Assembly: GCA_041605955.1 (NCBI GenBank)
Contig: JBFIXI010000016.1
Span: 1-59,731, forward strand
Length of the DNA: 59,731 bases
Reading direction: 5' to 3'
From: JAHEJX01 sp041605955
Lineage (GTDB): Bacteria > Actinomycetota > Acidimicrobiia > Spongiisociales > UBA5794
Each line of letters opens with the position of its first letter. The stretch's first letter is position 1. The notes below the pieces were generated by a model. That model worked only from the letters and a program-made list of their open reading frames with translations. It ran no database searches and was not told the origin of the DNA. Shown here piece by piece: positions 51,072 to 58,537 of this stretch. Both the position numbers and the translations under genes were made by a program.

Positions 51072-51092
51072 GGCCTCGGGCCGGGCCGATCG

Positions 51093-52550
51093 CTACGCGC
51101 CGAGGCGCTCGTTGAAGGCTTCGATCAGCTCATCGATCGGATCAGCCAGCGCCTGAATCGACGTCCAGTAGTCGTCGTCGTACCACTGCGCTTGGATCTC
51201 TTCGTAGGTCTTGCCCTGCTGCTCGACCCAGGTGAAGTACTTGAGGTTGTGAATCCGCTTGCGGTCGTAGTAGCCCAGCTCGTGGACGTGATCCAAGCCG
51301 GCGCCAAGCAGGTAGCGATGGTGCGCCACCGCGGCGTCGGTGGCGTCGAACGCCCCACGATCTTCGGTCAGCTCGGCGAGCCGGCTGCCGTACATCTCCA
51401 TCGAATCGGTGGCGACCGTCATCACGATGTCGTCGCTACCCATCTCATAGAACTTGGCCATCTTGACGGCGGCCAACAGGTTGGCGGCTCCGGAGATGCC
51501 CATCAGCGGCAGGTTGCCGATGGTGGCGTCTTCGATGCCGGCGGCGACCAGGTAGTCGTGTCCGGCGGGCTCATTGAACAATCTCGTCAGCGCCATCGCT
51601 GCTTCGTCGTCGAGCCCGATCGCCATGTCCATGTTCTTGACGTTGTGGACCCACGGGATGTGCTTGTCCCCGATTCCCTCGATGCGGTGCTCGCCGAACC
51701 CGTTGTACAGCATGGTCGGGCACTGGACGGCCTCACCGGCGGCGATCACGCTGTGGGGATACTGCTGCTTGAGGTAGTCGCCGGCGGCGATCGTCCCGGC
51801 GGAGCCGGTGGTCACAGCTAAGCCGCGATAGCGGCCGGTGGAGCCTCGCACCCGTTCGATGACCTCTGCGAAGGCGGCTCCGGTGACCGAGTAGTGCCAC
51901 AGATAGTTGCCGAACTCGTCGAACTGATTGAAGATCACCAGGTCCTCGCCGGAGGCTCGCAGCTCGTTGCACTTGTCGAAGATCTCCTTGACGTTCGATT
52001 CGGACCCGGGTGTCTTGATGATCTCGCCGGCGACGGTCTCCAGCCAGGCGAACCGCTCTCGGCTCATCCCCTCCGGCAGAATGGCGACCGACTCGCAGCC
52101 GAGGATGTTCGAATCGAACGCCCCACCGCGGCAGTAGTTGCCGGTTGATGGCCACACCGCCTTCTGGGAGGCGGGGTCGAATTGACCGGTGACGAGCCGC
52201 GGAACCAGGCAGCCAAAGGCGGCGCCGACCTTGTGGGCGCCGGTGGGGAACCACTTGCCGATCAGAGAGACGATCCGGGCGGGCACGCCGGTGAGCTGCG
52301 ATGGCCACTCGACGAAGTTGACATCGCCGAAACCACCGCCGGAGACGACCGGCTCGTTGTGCCATGTGATCCGATACAGGTTGAGCGGGTGCAGGTCCCA
52401 CAAGCCGATGTCGGCTAGAGCCGCTCGCACGTCGTCGGGGATGAGCGATGGGTCGCGCATCATGGCGAAGGTGGGGATGCGGATGCCGCGCTCCTTGGCT
52501 ACCTGCACGGCGCTGGTGAGCGTGGTTTCGTTACGGGTCAGATCGATCAT
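51093..52550 (-). CDS. fold-type II PLP-dependent enzyme (485 residues)
   Basis: This 485-residue enzyme is of the tryptophan-synthase-beta / cysteine-synthase fold. K107 in GKWFPTGAHKVGAAFG is the likely Schiff-base lysine, and WPSTGNYCRGGAFDSNILGCESVAILPEGMS the substrate and phosphate region. Fold II enzymes catalyse beta-elimination or replacement; diaminopropionate ammonia-lyase (YgeX) belongs to this fold. The protein is longer than YgeX and not obviously orthologous. The ATG overlaps the upstream threonine-synthase-like gene by 4 nt. With carbamate kinase and carbamoyltransferases around it, removal of amino groups from a de-carbamoylated diamino acid is a fitting role (inference). Confidence 0.82.
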   Translation of the reverse strand: MIDLTRNETTLTSAVQVAKERGIRIPTFAMMRDPSLIPDDVRAALADIGLWDLHPLNLYRITWHNEPVVSGGGFGDVNFVEWPSQLTGVPARIVSLIGKWFPTGAHKVGAAFGCLVPRLVTGQFDPASQKAVWPSTGNYCRGGAFDSNILGCESVAILPEGMSRERFAWLETVAGEIIKTPGSESNVKEIFDKCNELRASGEDLVIFNQFDEFGNYLWHYSVTGAAFAEVIERVRGSTGRYRGLAVTTGSAGTIAAGDYLKQQYPHSVIAAGEAVQCPTMLYNGFGEHRIEGIGDKHIPWVHNVKNMDMAIGLDDEAAMALTRLFNEPAGHDYLVAAGIEDATIGNLPLMGISGAANLLAAVKMAKFYEMGSDDIVMTVATDSMEMYGSRLAELTEDRGAFDATDAAVAHHRYLLGAGLDHVHELGYYDRKRIHNLKYFTWVEQQGKTYEEIQAQWYDDDYWTSIQALADPIDELIEAFNERLGA

Positions 52551-53803
52551 CGCTTCTCCATGGCTGTTTCCACGGCGTCGAGGCTAGGCGGAACCTCGAT
52601 AGCCGAACGCCCCATGATCCGTACCCCGGCCAATGCGCCGGGCACATCCTTGAGCCCCGATCCCGTGCTGATCACCACGACGGCGGCCGTGGCGTCGAGC
52701 AGGCCCTCGGCAAGGGCCGCTTCCAGCCCGGCGTAGGCCGCGGCGGCAGCCGGCTCGGAGAACACACCGCTGCCCGCGGCGATCCGCGGGATCGACGCCA
52801 GAATGTGGTCGTCCTCCACTCGCAGGTAAGCCCCTGCAGTCTCCGTGACCGCAGCCATCGCCTTGACGCGGTCACGAGGCAAGTCCGCGCTGATCGAGTC
52901 GGCGACGGTCTTGGCGGTTATGGCCGGCATCGTCGCCACGTCCGTGCCCGTCTCGAAAGCGCGCACCATGTAGTCGCTGCCTGCCGCCTGGATGCCGAAG
53001 ATGCGCGGCATCTCGTCGATCCAGCCCAACGCCATTGCGTCCTTGAGGCCCTTGTGCACCCCGCCGATGATCGAGCCGTCGCCCACGGAGACGAAGATGG
53101 CGTCGGGAGCTGCGAAACCGAGTTGCTCCACGATCTCGAGCGAAACCGTCTTCTTTCCCTCGGCTACGTAGGGGTTCACTCCCGTGTTGCGGTTATACCA
53201 TCCCCACCTAGTCACCGCCGCGCTGGCGAGCTCGAAGGCGTCGTTGTAGTTGCCGTCGACCAGGATCACTGTCGCGCCGAACGCCAGGAGCTGCGCCACC
53301 TTGGCCTCGGGCGCCGAATGGGGCACGAAGATGACGCTGGGTTGCCCGACCGCCGCCGCCAGCCCGGCCAGCGCGGCCGCGGCGTTGCCGGTGGACGCCG
53401 TGGTGACGATCTCGGCACCCTCCTCCTGAGCCTTCATGACCGCGATCGCTGACGCGCGGTCTTTGAGCGAGGCAGTCGGCTGGCGGCCCTCATCCTTGAT
53501 CCACAGCGAGTGAACGCCGACGTCTGCCGCCAGCCGAGGCGCCGCATACAGCGGGGTGCCCCCTACGGTCAGCGGTGGCGGCGTGGCGTCCGCCGTGACG
53601 GGCAGCAGAGCGCGGTAGCGGAACATGGTTGGGTCGGAGTCGGCCGCCAGTGCCGCTGTGGTGAGCTCGCCGGCAACGGCGGCGTAGTCGTAGCGGACGT
53701 CCAGAGTGCCGGCTTCGCCACACGTATCGCACGTGTAGCGGCCTGGCGCTCCCTCGTAGGCCGTGGCGCATAGGGTGCACTCGAGATGGGTAGCGAAGCT
53801 CAT
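52547..53803 (-). CDS. threonine-synthase-like PLP enzyme with zinc ribbon
   Basis: This 418-residue fold-type II PLP enzyme resembles threonine synthase. An N-terminal zinc ribbon has C9, C12, C25 and C28. The PLP lysine is K114 in QPTASLKDRAS, and TTASTGNAAAALAG is the asparagine loop. GDGSIIGGVHKG carries the phosphate-binding glycines. It could convert O-phosphohomoserine to threonine, but it lies outside a threonine operon and in a gene set for carbamoyl chemistry, so a related beta- or gamma-elimination is at least as likely. It starts about 180 nt after the carbamate kinase stop, and a hairpin occupies that gap. Confidence 0.82.
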   Translation of the reverse strand: MSFATHLECTLCATAYEGAPGRYTCDTCGEAGTLDVRYDYAAVAGELTTAALAADSDPTMFRYRALLPVTADATPPPLTVGGTPLYAAPRLAADVGVHSLWIKDEGRQPTASLKDRASAIAVMKAQEEGAEIVTTASTGNAAAALAGLAAAVGQPSVIFVPHSAPEAKVAQLLAFGATVILVDGNYNDAFELASAAVTRWGWYNRNTGVNPYVAEGKKTVSLEIVEQLGFAAPDAIFVSVGDGSIIGGVHKGLKDAMALGWIDEMPRIFGIQAAGSDYMVRAFETGTDVATMPAITAKTVADSISADLPRDRVKAMAAVTETAGAYLRVEDDHILASIPRIAAGSGVFSEPAAAAAYAGLEAALAEGLLDATAAVVVISTGSGLKDVPGALAGVRIMGRSAIEVPPSLDAVETAMEKR

Positions 53804-53938
53804 CGATTCTCCGGCGGCTCCTCACGGGGGCCCGGCAAGTCAACGATGCGACGGTAGTGATGCGGCATTCGATACCGATGGGCGAGGCCCTGATTCGGGA
53901 GGTCGTCTCGGTCCTGACCATAGCCAAGCCCCCCTCGT

Positions 53939-53955
53939 CAGGTGTCGCCCACCTG
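53939..53955 (-). terminator. hairpin between carbamate kinase and PLP-enzyme genes
   Basis: CAGGTG at 53939-53944 pairs with CACCTG at 53950-53955 around a TCGCC loop. C-rich and G-rich flanks (about 53930-53938 and 53966-53975) could extend it imperfectly. It may attenuate transcription into the two PLP-enzyme genes. Confidence 0.4.
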
Positions 53956-53985
53956 CGGTGTGCGACGGGGGAGGGGTTGGGAGTG

Positions 53986-54927
53986 CTACCTCACGATGCG
54001 GGTGCCGGTCTCGCCGGCCATCGCCCGTTCCAAGTTCTGCGGGTTGGTGATCAGGGCAGCATCACCACCGGCTTCGAGGAACTCCACGACGGCTCGCATC
54101 TTGGGGGCCATCGACCCTTCGAGGAAGTGGCCGCCCTCGTCGAGGTACCGCTTGACTTCGTCCAGTGTGAGCCGCGACACCCATTCCTGGTTGGGTTTGC
54201 CGAAGTTGAGGGCCACCTGCTCGACGGCGGTCGAGATCAACAGCAAGTCGGCGCCGACCTGGCGAGCCAGCATCGAGGATGCGAGATCCTTGTCGATGAC
54301 TGCGGCGACTCCCTCGAGATCTCCCTTCTCGTTGGTGATCACGGGGATGCCGCCGCCACCTACTGCGATGGTGACGACCCCCGCGTCGAGCAGCTGCTTG
54401 ATGACATCGATTTCGACGATGCGCTTGGGAGCGGGGGAAGCGACGACCCGGCGCCATCCGCGACCGGCATCCTCCTTCACGTTCCAGCCATCGTCGTCAC
54501 GGCGGCGCATCGCTTTGGCCTCGTCCATGAATGACCCGATGGGCTTGCTCGGGTTCTGAAACGCCGGGTCGTTGGGATCGACCTCGACCTGGGTGACGAC
54601 CGTGGCCACACTCTTCGCGATGCCCCGCTGCCGGAAGTCGTTGACCAGGTTCTGCTGGAGCATGTAGCCAATCGCCCCCTGGGTATCCGCGCCGCAGTAG
54701 TCCAGGGGCACCTCGTGGAGCTCGTTGCTCGCCAGTTCAGATCGACGGAGGATGAAGCCGACCTGGGGGCCATTACCGTGCGAGATGGCCACGTCCCATC
54801 CGTCTTGGACCAGTGAGGCGATGTGGTCGTCGGTCTCAGCCGCTGCTGCGTACTGGTCCTGCACCGTGACGTGGTCGGCGTCGGGGATCAGCGAGTTGCC
54901 GCCTATGGCGATGACGGCTCGGGGCAT
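53986..54927 (-). CDS. arcC: carbamate kinase
   Basis: This 313-residue amino-acid-kinase-family enzyme transfers phosphate from carbamoyl phosphate to ADP, giving ATP, ammonia and carbon dioxide. It begins MPRAVIAIGGNSLIPD and has HGNGPQVG, SPAPKRIVEID and AVGGGGIPV, all carbamate-kinase motifs. The ATG overlaps the stop of the carbamoyltransferase gene by 1 nt (TAATG). The pairing with two carbamoyltransferases shows the locus is catabolic: carbamoyl phosphate is made and then used for ATP. YqeA of E. coli has this role in purine degradation. Confidence 0.92.
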   Translation of the reverse strand: MPRAVIAIGGNSLIPDADHVTVQDQYAAAAETDDHIASLVQDGWDVAISHGNGPQVGFILRRSELASNELHEVPLDYCGADTQGAIGYMLQQNLVNDFRQRGIAKSVATVVTQVEVDPNDPAFQNPSKPIGSFMDEAKAMRRRDDDGWNVKEDAGRGWRRVVASPAPKRIVEIDVIKQLLDAGVVTIAVGGGGIPVITNEKGDLEGVAAVIDKDLASSMLARQVGADLLLISTAVEQVALNFGKPNQEWVSRLTLDEVKRYLDEGGHFLEGSMAPKMRAVVEFLEAGGDAALITNPQNLERAMAGETGTRIVR

Positions 54928-55877
54928 TACTCCCACGCCCCCAGGACCGACGAGAGCAGAGCCATGCGCATCACGACGCCGTTGTAAGCCTCTTCCCAAT
55001 AGCGGGCATGCTTCAGCTTGTCGACCTCGGTGAGCAGCTCATCCATGCGGGGGAGCGAGTGGAGGACGATCGAGCTCCCCTTGGCGCGTTTCATCACCTC
55101 CGCCGTCACTTGGTAGTTCTCAGCGGTGCGCCCGTACTCCTCCGGAACTTCGTCGCGGGACAGGGTGTAGTCGGGCTGGACGACCGGCTCCATGTAGATG
55201 ACATCGGCCTCGGCAATGGCGTCGTTGACGTGCTCCACGATCCGGTAGCGGGTTCCCATGTCGTCGAGCTCGGCGAGGAACTCCGGCAACGGCGACATCT
55301 CCTCGGGCGACAGGATCACCATCTCGGCGTCGAACTGCGACAGCGCATAGCCCAACGAATGCATGGTGCGCATCCGGTGATCGCCGATGGCTAGGAAGGT
55401 CTTGCCGTCCACCGAGCCCATCTCCCTGGTCACCGTGTAGAGGTCGGTGAGCACCTGAGTGGGGTGCTCGCCCCAGCCGTCGCCGCCGTTGATCACCGGA
55501 ATGGACGCCCACGCAGCCGCTTCTTGCGGGGCTCCCTGCTGGAAGTGGCGCATCACGATGACGTCCCCGTAGAACTCCAGCATGTGGACCGTGTCCTTGA
55601 TCGACTCCTGGTAGAAGTCGCCGGCCCGGGTCATCTTGGCGTCGGCGAAGCCGTTGACCTGTCCGCCAAGGCGATGCATTGCCGTTTCGTGGGCGAGCCG
55701 GGTGCGGGTCGAGGGTTGATAGAAGGCCGTGACGAGGATCTTGCCGGCGAGCAGGTCGCTGCTGCGGCGACCTCGCGCGATCGGCTCTAGCCGGTCGGCG
55801 ATCTCGAACAAGTGCATGAACTCGTTGCGCTCGAAGTCCTTCAGGGACAGGATGTCCCGTCCCGCAAAGCTGCGCAT
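54927..55877 (-). CDS. aspartate-carbamoyltransferase-like enzyme of altered specificity
   Basis: This 316-residue carbamoyltransferase of the ATCase fold has the carbamoyl-phosphate loop STRTR (56-60) and GEHPTQVLTDLYT (137 onward). Its C-terminus (HSLPRMDELLTEVDKLKHARYWEEAYNGVVMRMALLSSVLG) is of PyrB type. The KGES-type loop that brings in Lys84 in PyrB is AGDFYQES here, so the Lys is absent and the acceptor is probably not aspartate. AGGAGGTC precedes the ATG. It heads an operon with carbamate kinase and two PLP enzymes, divergent from the GntR regulator. Confidence 0.85.
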   Translation of the reverse strand: MRSFAGRDILSLKDFERNEFMHLFEIADRLEPIARGRRSSDLLAGKILVTAFYQPSTRTRLAHETAMHRLGGQVNGFADAKMTRAGDFYQESIKDTVHMLEFYGDVIVMRHFQQGAPQEAAAWASIPVINGGDGWGEHPTQVLTDLYTVTREMGSVDGKTFLAIGDHRMRTMHSLGYALSQFDAEMVILSPEEMSPLPEFLAELDDMGTRYRIVEHVNDAIAEADVIYMEPVVQPDYTLSRDEVPEEYGRTAENYQVTAEVMKRAKGSSIVLHSLPRMDELLTEVDKLKHARYWEEAYNGVVMRMALLSSVLGAWE

Positions 55878-55940
55878 GGGCGACCTCCTCTGGTAAATGG
55901 CCTACTGTGCCGCGACTTCCCTCGCCCGGAGGTTCCCCTC

Positions 55941-55974
55941 TTGGCTGATTCGTCATACCATCGTACAATATGAT
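55941..55974 (+). promoter_or_regulatory. promoter with overlapping palindromic operator
   Basis: TTGGCT (55941-55946) and TACAAT (55964-55969) are 17 nt apart, a good sigma-70-type promoter for the GntR gene. The -10 lies within an imperfect palindrome, ATCGTA-CAA-TATGAT at 55960-55974, which is probably the GntR operator controlling both directions. Confidence 0.55.
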
Positions 55975-55988
55975 CACATGACCGACTA

Positions 55989-56018
55989 GCCCCGAGACCC
56001 CGAGCCCCGAGACCCCGA
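55989..56018. repeat. two perfect 15-bp tandem repeats
   Basis: The unit GCCCCGAGACCCCGA occurs twice at 55989-56003 and 56004-56018, in the leader of the GntR gene. Confidence 0.8.
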
Positions 56019-56039
56019 GACTTTTAGCTCTGAGATGCA

Positions 56040-56768
56040 GTGATCACAAGGAATCCGTCGCTGACCGACCAGGTGAAGGCCCACCTCAAGCAGCAGATCG
56101 TCGCCGATGAGTTCGCCGGCGGCCGCATTCCTCCCGAAGCGACGCTGGCCGAAGACCTGGGAGTCAGCCGCACCACCATCCGGGATGCTCTCACGAAGCT
56201 GGAACACGAAGGTGTGATCCATCGCAAGCAGGGCGCCGGCACGTTCGTCAACAAGGCCGGGCTACGGATCAAGTCTCGTCTCGAAGACATCTGGTCGTAC
56301 GAGCGGGTGTTGCGCGACCACGGTTACACGCCTGCGGTGAAGGTCGTCTCCGCCGGTGTGCAGGAGATCGACGACGAGATTGCTCGTGCGCTCGACGTCG
56401 AGCCCGGGTCGGACGTCGTCGTCATCGAGAAGGTGTTTCTGGAGGACGCCACGCCCGCGGTGCTCGTGCACGACCAGGTGCCGGCGGCTCTGCTCGGCGG
56501 GGCGGACATTGCGGACTACGGCCTGCCCATCTATGAGTTGCTCGAACGTTATGGCGACCGCCGCCTGGCCTACTACGTCTCGGAGATCGTGCCGGTGGCT
56601 TTCGATTCCGATCAGGCCGGGAAGCTGCGCGTGCCCGCGGGGACCGTTGGGCTGGCGTTCGTCGAAACTGGCTACGACCAAGACAATCAACCCGTCCTCC
56701 ACGCCACCTCCTACTTCCGAGACGACCTGCTGCGTTTCCGCATCATTCGGCGGAGGAGCGGGGTGTGA
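56040..56768 (+). CDS. GntR-family (HutC subfamily) transcriptional regulator
   Basis: This 242-residue regulator has a winged helix (about 10-72, with PPEATLAEDLGVSRTTIRDALTKLEHEGVIHRKQGAGTFV) and a C-terminal UTRA ligand domain. The GTG at 56040 lacks a strong ribosome site. It is divergent from the carbamoyltransferase/carbamate kinase operon and is followed by the second carbamoyltransferase gene after 37 nt, so it is the likely regulator of the whole locus. The operator candidate is at 55960-55974. The effector is presumably a pathway intermediate. Confidence 0.88.
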   Translation: MITRNPSLTDQVKAHLKQQIVADEFAGGRIPPEATLAEDLGVSRTTIRDALTKLEHEGVIHRKQGAGTFVNKAGLRIKSRLEDIWSYERVLRDHGYTPAVKVVSAGVQEIDDEIARALDVEPGSDVVVIEKVFLEDATPAVLVHDQVPAALLGGADIADYGLPIYELLERYGDRRLAYYVSEIVPVAFDSDQAGKLRVPAGTVGLAFVETGYDQDNQPVLHATSYFRDDLLRFRIIRRRSGV

Positions 56769-56805
56769 GCGAGCGCCCAGTGCGCCCCGACACGAAGGAG
56801 CTGTG

Positions 56806-57780
56806 ATGCAGACGTATCTCAGAGGTCGTGACATGATCACGACCCAGGAGTGGACCAAGGACGAGCTCGACACGATCCTCGAGGTTGCCATGGACCTCAA
56901 GCGGCGGCGAGCTCTGGGAGAGTCGCACGCCCTTTTGGCCAACAAGGTCCTCACGATGCTGTTCTTCTTCTCGAGCACTCGTACCCGAGCCAGCTTCGAG
57001 GCGGGCATGGCTCAGCTGGGGGGACACGCCATGTTCCTCGACTCGACAACCACCCAAATCGGTCATGGCGACACGTGGAGGGAGATCGGCGAGATCCTCG
57101 GTCGCTACACGGATGCGGTGGCGATTCGTAACGTCGATTGGGACATAGGCAATCGCTACATTCGGGCGGTTGCTGAGGCCAGCCGGGCCCCGGTGCTCAA
57201 CATGCAGTGCGACTGGTACCACCCGTTCCAGGCGCTCGCTGACCTCATGACTGTGATCGAGCACAAGGGTGACCCGCGCGGTCTCACCTTCAACATGAGC
57301 TATGCGTACGCCGCCAGCTACCAGAAGCCCATCAGTGTGCCGGTCAGCGTCATCCTGCTGCTGACTCGATATGGCGCCAACGTCCGGCTGACGCGTCCAC
57401 CGGAATTCGACCTGTTCCCCGAGGTGATCGCGCAAGCCGAGGAGAATGCCCGCAAATCGCACGGCAGCTTTGAGATCGTCGAGGACTTTGAAGAAGGTAT
57501 GGCCGGCGCCGACGTTGTTTATGCCAAGGCGTGGGGCTGCATGCTGACGACGCCGGATCTGGAAGAGTCGGCCCAGATCTCGGAGCGCTATACAGATTGG
57601 ATGGTCGACGCCCGCCGCATCGCGCTGGCCGATGAGGACGCGATATACATGCACCCGCTTCCGGCAGATCGCAACATCGAGGTGGCCGACGAGGTCATCG
57701 ATGGCCGTTGGAGCCGGGTGTTCGACCAGGCAGAGAACCGGCTCCATGCTCAGAAGGCCGTGATGGCGCTGACCATGTAG
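56806..57780 (+). CDS. ornithine-carbamoyltransferase-like (YgeW-related) enzyme
   Basis: This 324-residue carbamoyltransferase has STRTR at 57-61, IGHGDTWREIGEILGRYTDAVAIRN, DWYHPFQALADLMT and the C-terminal HPLPADRNIEVADEVIDG. The last differs from the HCLP of ornithine carbamoyltransferase. SYAYAASYQKPISVPVSVILLLTRYG resembles the knotted YgeW family of purine-degrading bacteria. The ATG follows GAAGGAG by 5 nt. Partnered with carbamate kinase, it probably runs in the catabolic direction, releasing carbamoyl phosphate from an N-carbamoyl amino acid. The true acceptor is unknown. Confidence 0.83.
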   Translation: MQTYLRGRDMITTQEWTKDELDTILEVAMDLKRRRALGESHALLANKVLTMLFFFSSTRTRASFEAGMAQLGGHAMFLDSTTTQIGHGDTWREIGEILGRYTDAVAIRNVDWDIGNRYIRAVAEASRAPVLNMQCDWYHPFQALADLMTVIEHKGDPRGLTFNMSYAYAASYQKPISVPVSVILLLTRYGANVRLTRPPEFDLFPEVIAQAEENARKSHGSFEIVEDFEEGMAGADVVYAKAWGCMLTTPDLEESAQISERYTDWMVDARRIALADEDAIYMHPLPADRNIEVADEVIDGRWSRVFDQAENRLHAQKAVMALTM

Positions 57781-57839
57781 CGATGGCCCATGTAGCGATC
57801 GCCCATTGAGAGATCGCCCATTTGGCGATCGTTACGTCG
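57780..57839. repeat. four imperfect 15-bp tandem repeats
   Basis: Units start at 57780, 57795, 57810 and 57825 and share GCGATCGCCCATT-like sequence. The first begins at the last base of the carbamoyltransferase stop codon. Confidence 0.75.
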
Positions 57840-57888
57840 CGGGCTGTCAGCAGTTCGGAGTTTGAATCTGTCTGTGCTGGGTAGGGGG

Positions 57889-57931
57889 TTGACAGGAAAA
57901 TCTGAGTGTATTACCTATAGATTATCTGAGA
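57889..57931 (+). promoter_or_regulatory. probable hsp20 promoter with TCTGAG direct repeats
   Basis: TTGACA at 57889-57894 is followed by an AT-rich stretch with TACCTA (57912-57917) and CTATAG (57915-57920) as possible -10 boxes. TCTGAG occurs at 57901-57906 and again at 57925-57930, flanking the -10 region, and may be a regulator site. No HAIR-type element is seen. Confidence 0.45.
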
Positions 57932-57992
57932 TACCGCGGGCGAGATGAGCCCGCCGGGTAGCGAAGTCACTTGGGTAGCGAAAGGAGTGATA

Positions 57993-58421
57993 GTGACAAT
58001 GCTGCGCTTCATGGATCCGTTCGAAGACATGGACCGGATGCTCAATTCGTTCGGTGGCCGCCTGCGCGGCGGCATCATGCCCATGGACGCCTTCGAGAAG
58101 GACGGCGTCTACACGCTGCGCTTCGATATCCCCGGAGTCGACCCGGATCACGTCGATCTCACCGTCGAGGGTGGAATGCTCACCGTCACGGCCGACCGGG
58201 CCTTCGAGGAGACCGAGGACGCCACTTGGCTGCTGCGCGAGCGCCCCTCGGGCACGCATCGCCGGGAAGTGCGTCTCGGCAGCCGGCTGGACACCGGTAA
58301 GGTCGACGCCAGCTACGACAGCGGCGTGTTGACCGTAACCATCCCGGTGCGCGAAGAGGCCAAGCCGCACAAGGTCTCCATCCAGTCGGGCAGCCCCGAT
58401 AAGATCACTGCGGGCGTCTGA
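57993..58421 (+). CDS. Hsp20/alpha-crystallin-family small heat-shock protein
   Basis: This 142-residue chaperone has a short N-terminus (MLRFMDPFEDMDRMLNSFGG), an alpha-crystallin domain (about 40-130) with GVDPDHVDLTVEGGMLTVTADR, and the conserved VDASYDSGVLTVTIPV near the end. It holds unfolding proteins in oligomers. The GTG at 57993 lies 5 nt after AAAGGAG; the ATG at 57999 is the alternative. A strong hairpin follows the gene. Confidence 0.9.
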   Translation: MTMLRFMDPFEDMDRMLNSFGGRLRGGIMPMDAFEKDGVYTLRFDIPGVDPDHVDLTVEGGMLTVTADRAFEETEDATWLLRERPSGTHRREVRLGSRLDTGKVDASYDSGVLTVTIPVREEAKPHKVSIQSGSPDKITAGV

Positions 58422-58442
58422 CCCCATTCGACGGAGCGAATT

Positions 58443-58472
58443 GCCCTTTCGGCGCTGCGGCGCCGAAAGGGC
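58443..58472 (+). terminator. 13-bp perfect hairpin terminator of hsp20
   Basis: Positions 58443-58455 and 58460-58472 are perfect complements with a TGCG loop, 21 nt after the Hsp20 stop. Confidence 0.82.
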
Positions 58473-58537
58473 GCTCAATCCGCAAGCGTCGGCCCCGCAA
58501 GAGCCGGGCATGACGCCGGCAGATCAATCGGATCACC

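Noticed and set aside
54927..55877. Annotation as pyrB aspartate carbamoyltransferase
   Set aside because: The acceptor-side Lys loop is altered and the operon is with carbamate kinase, not pyr genes.
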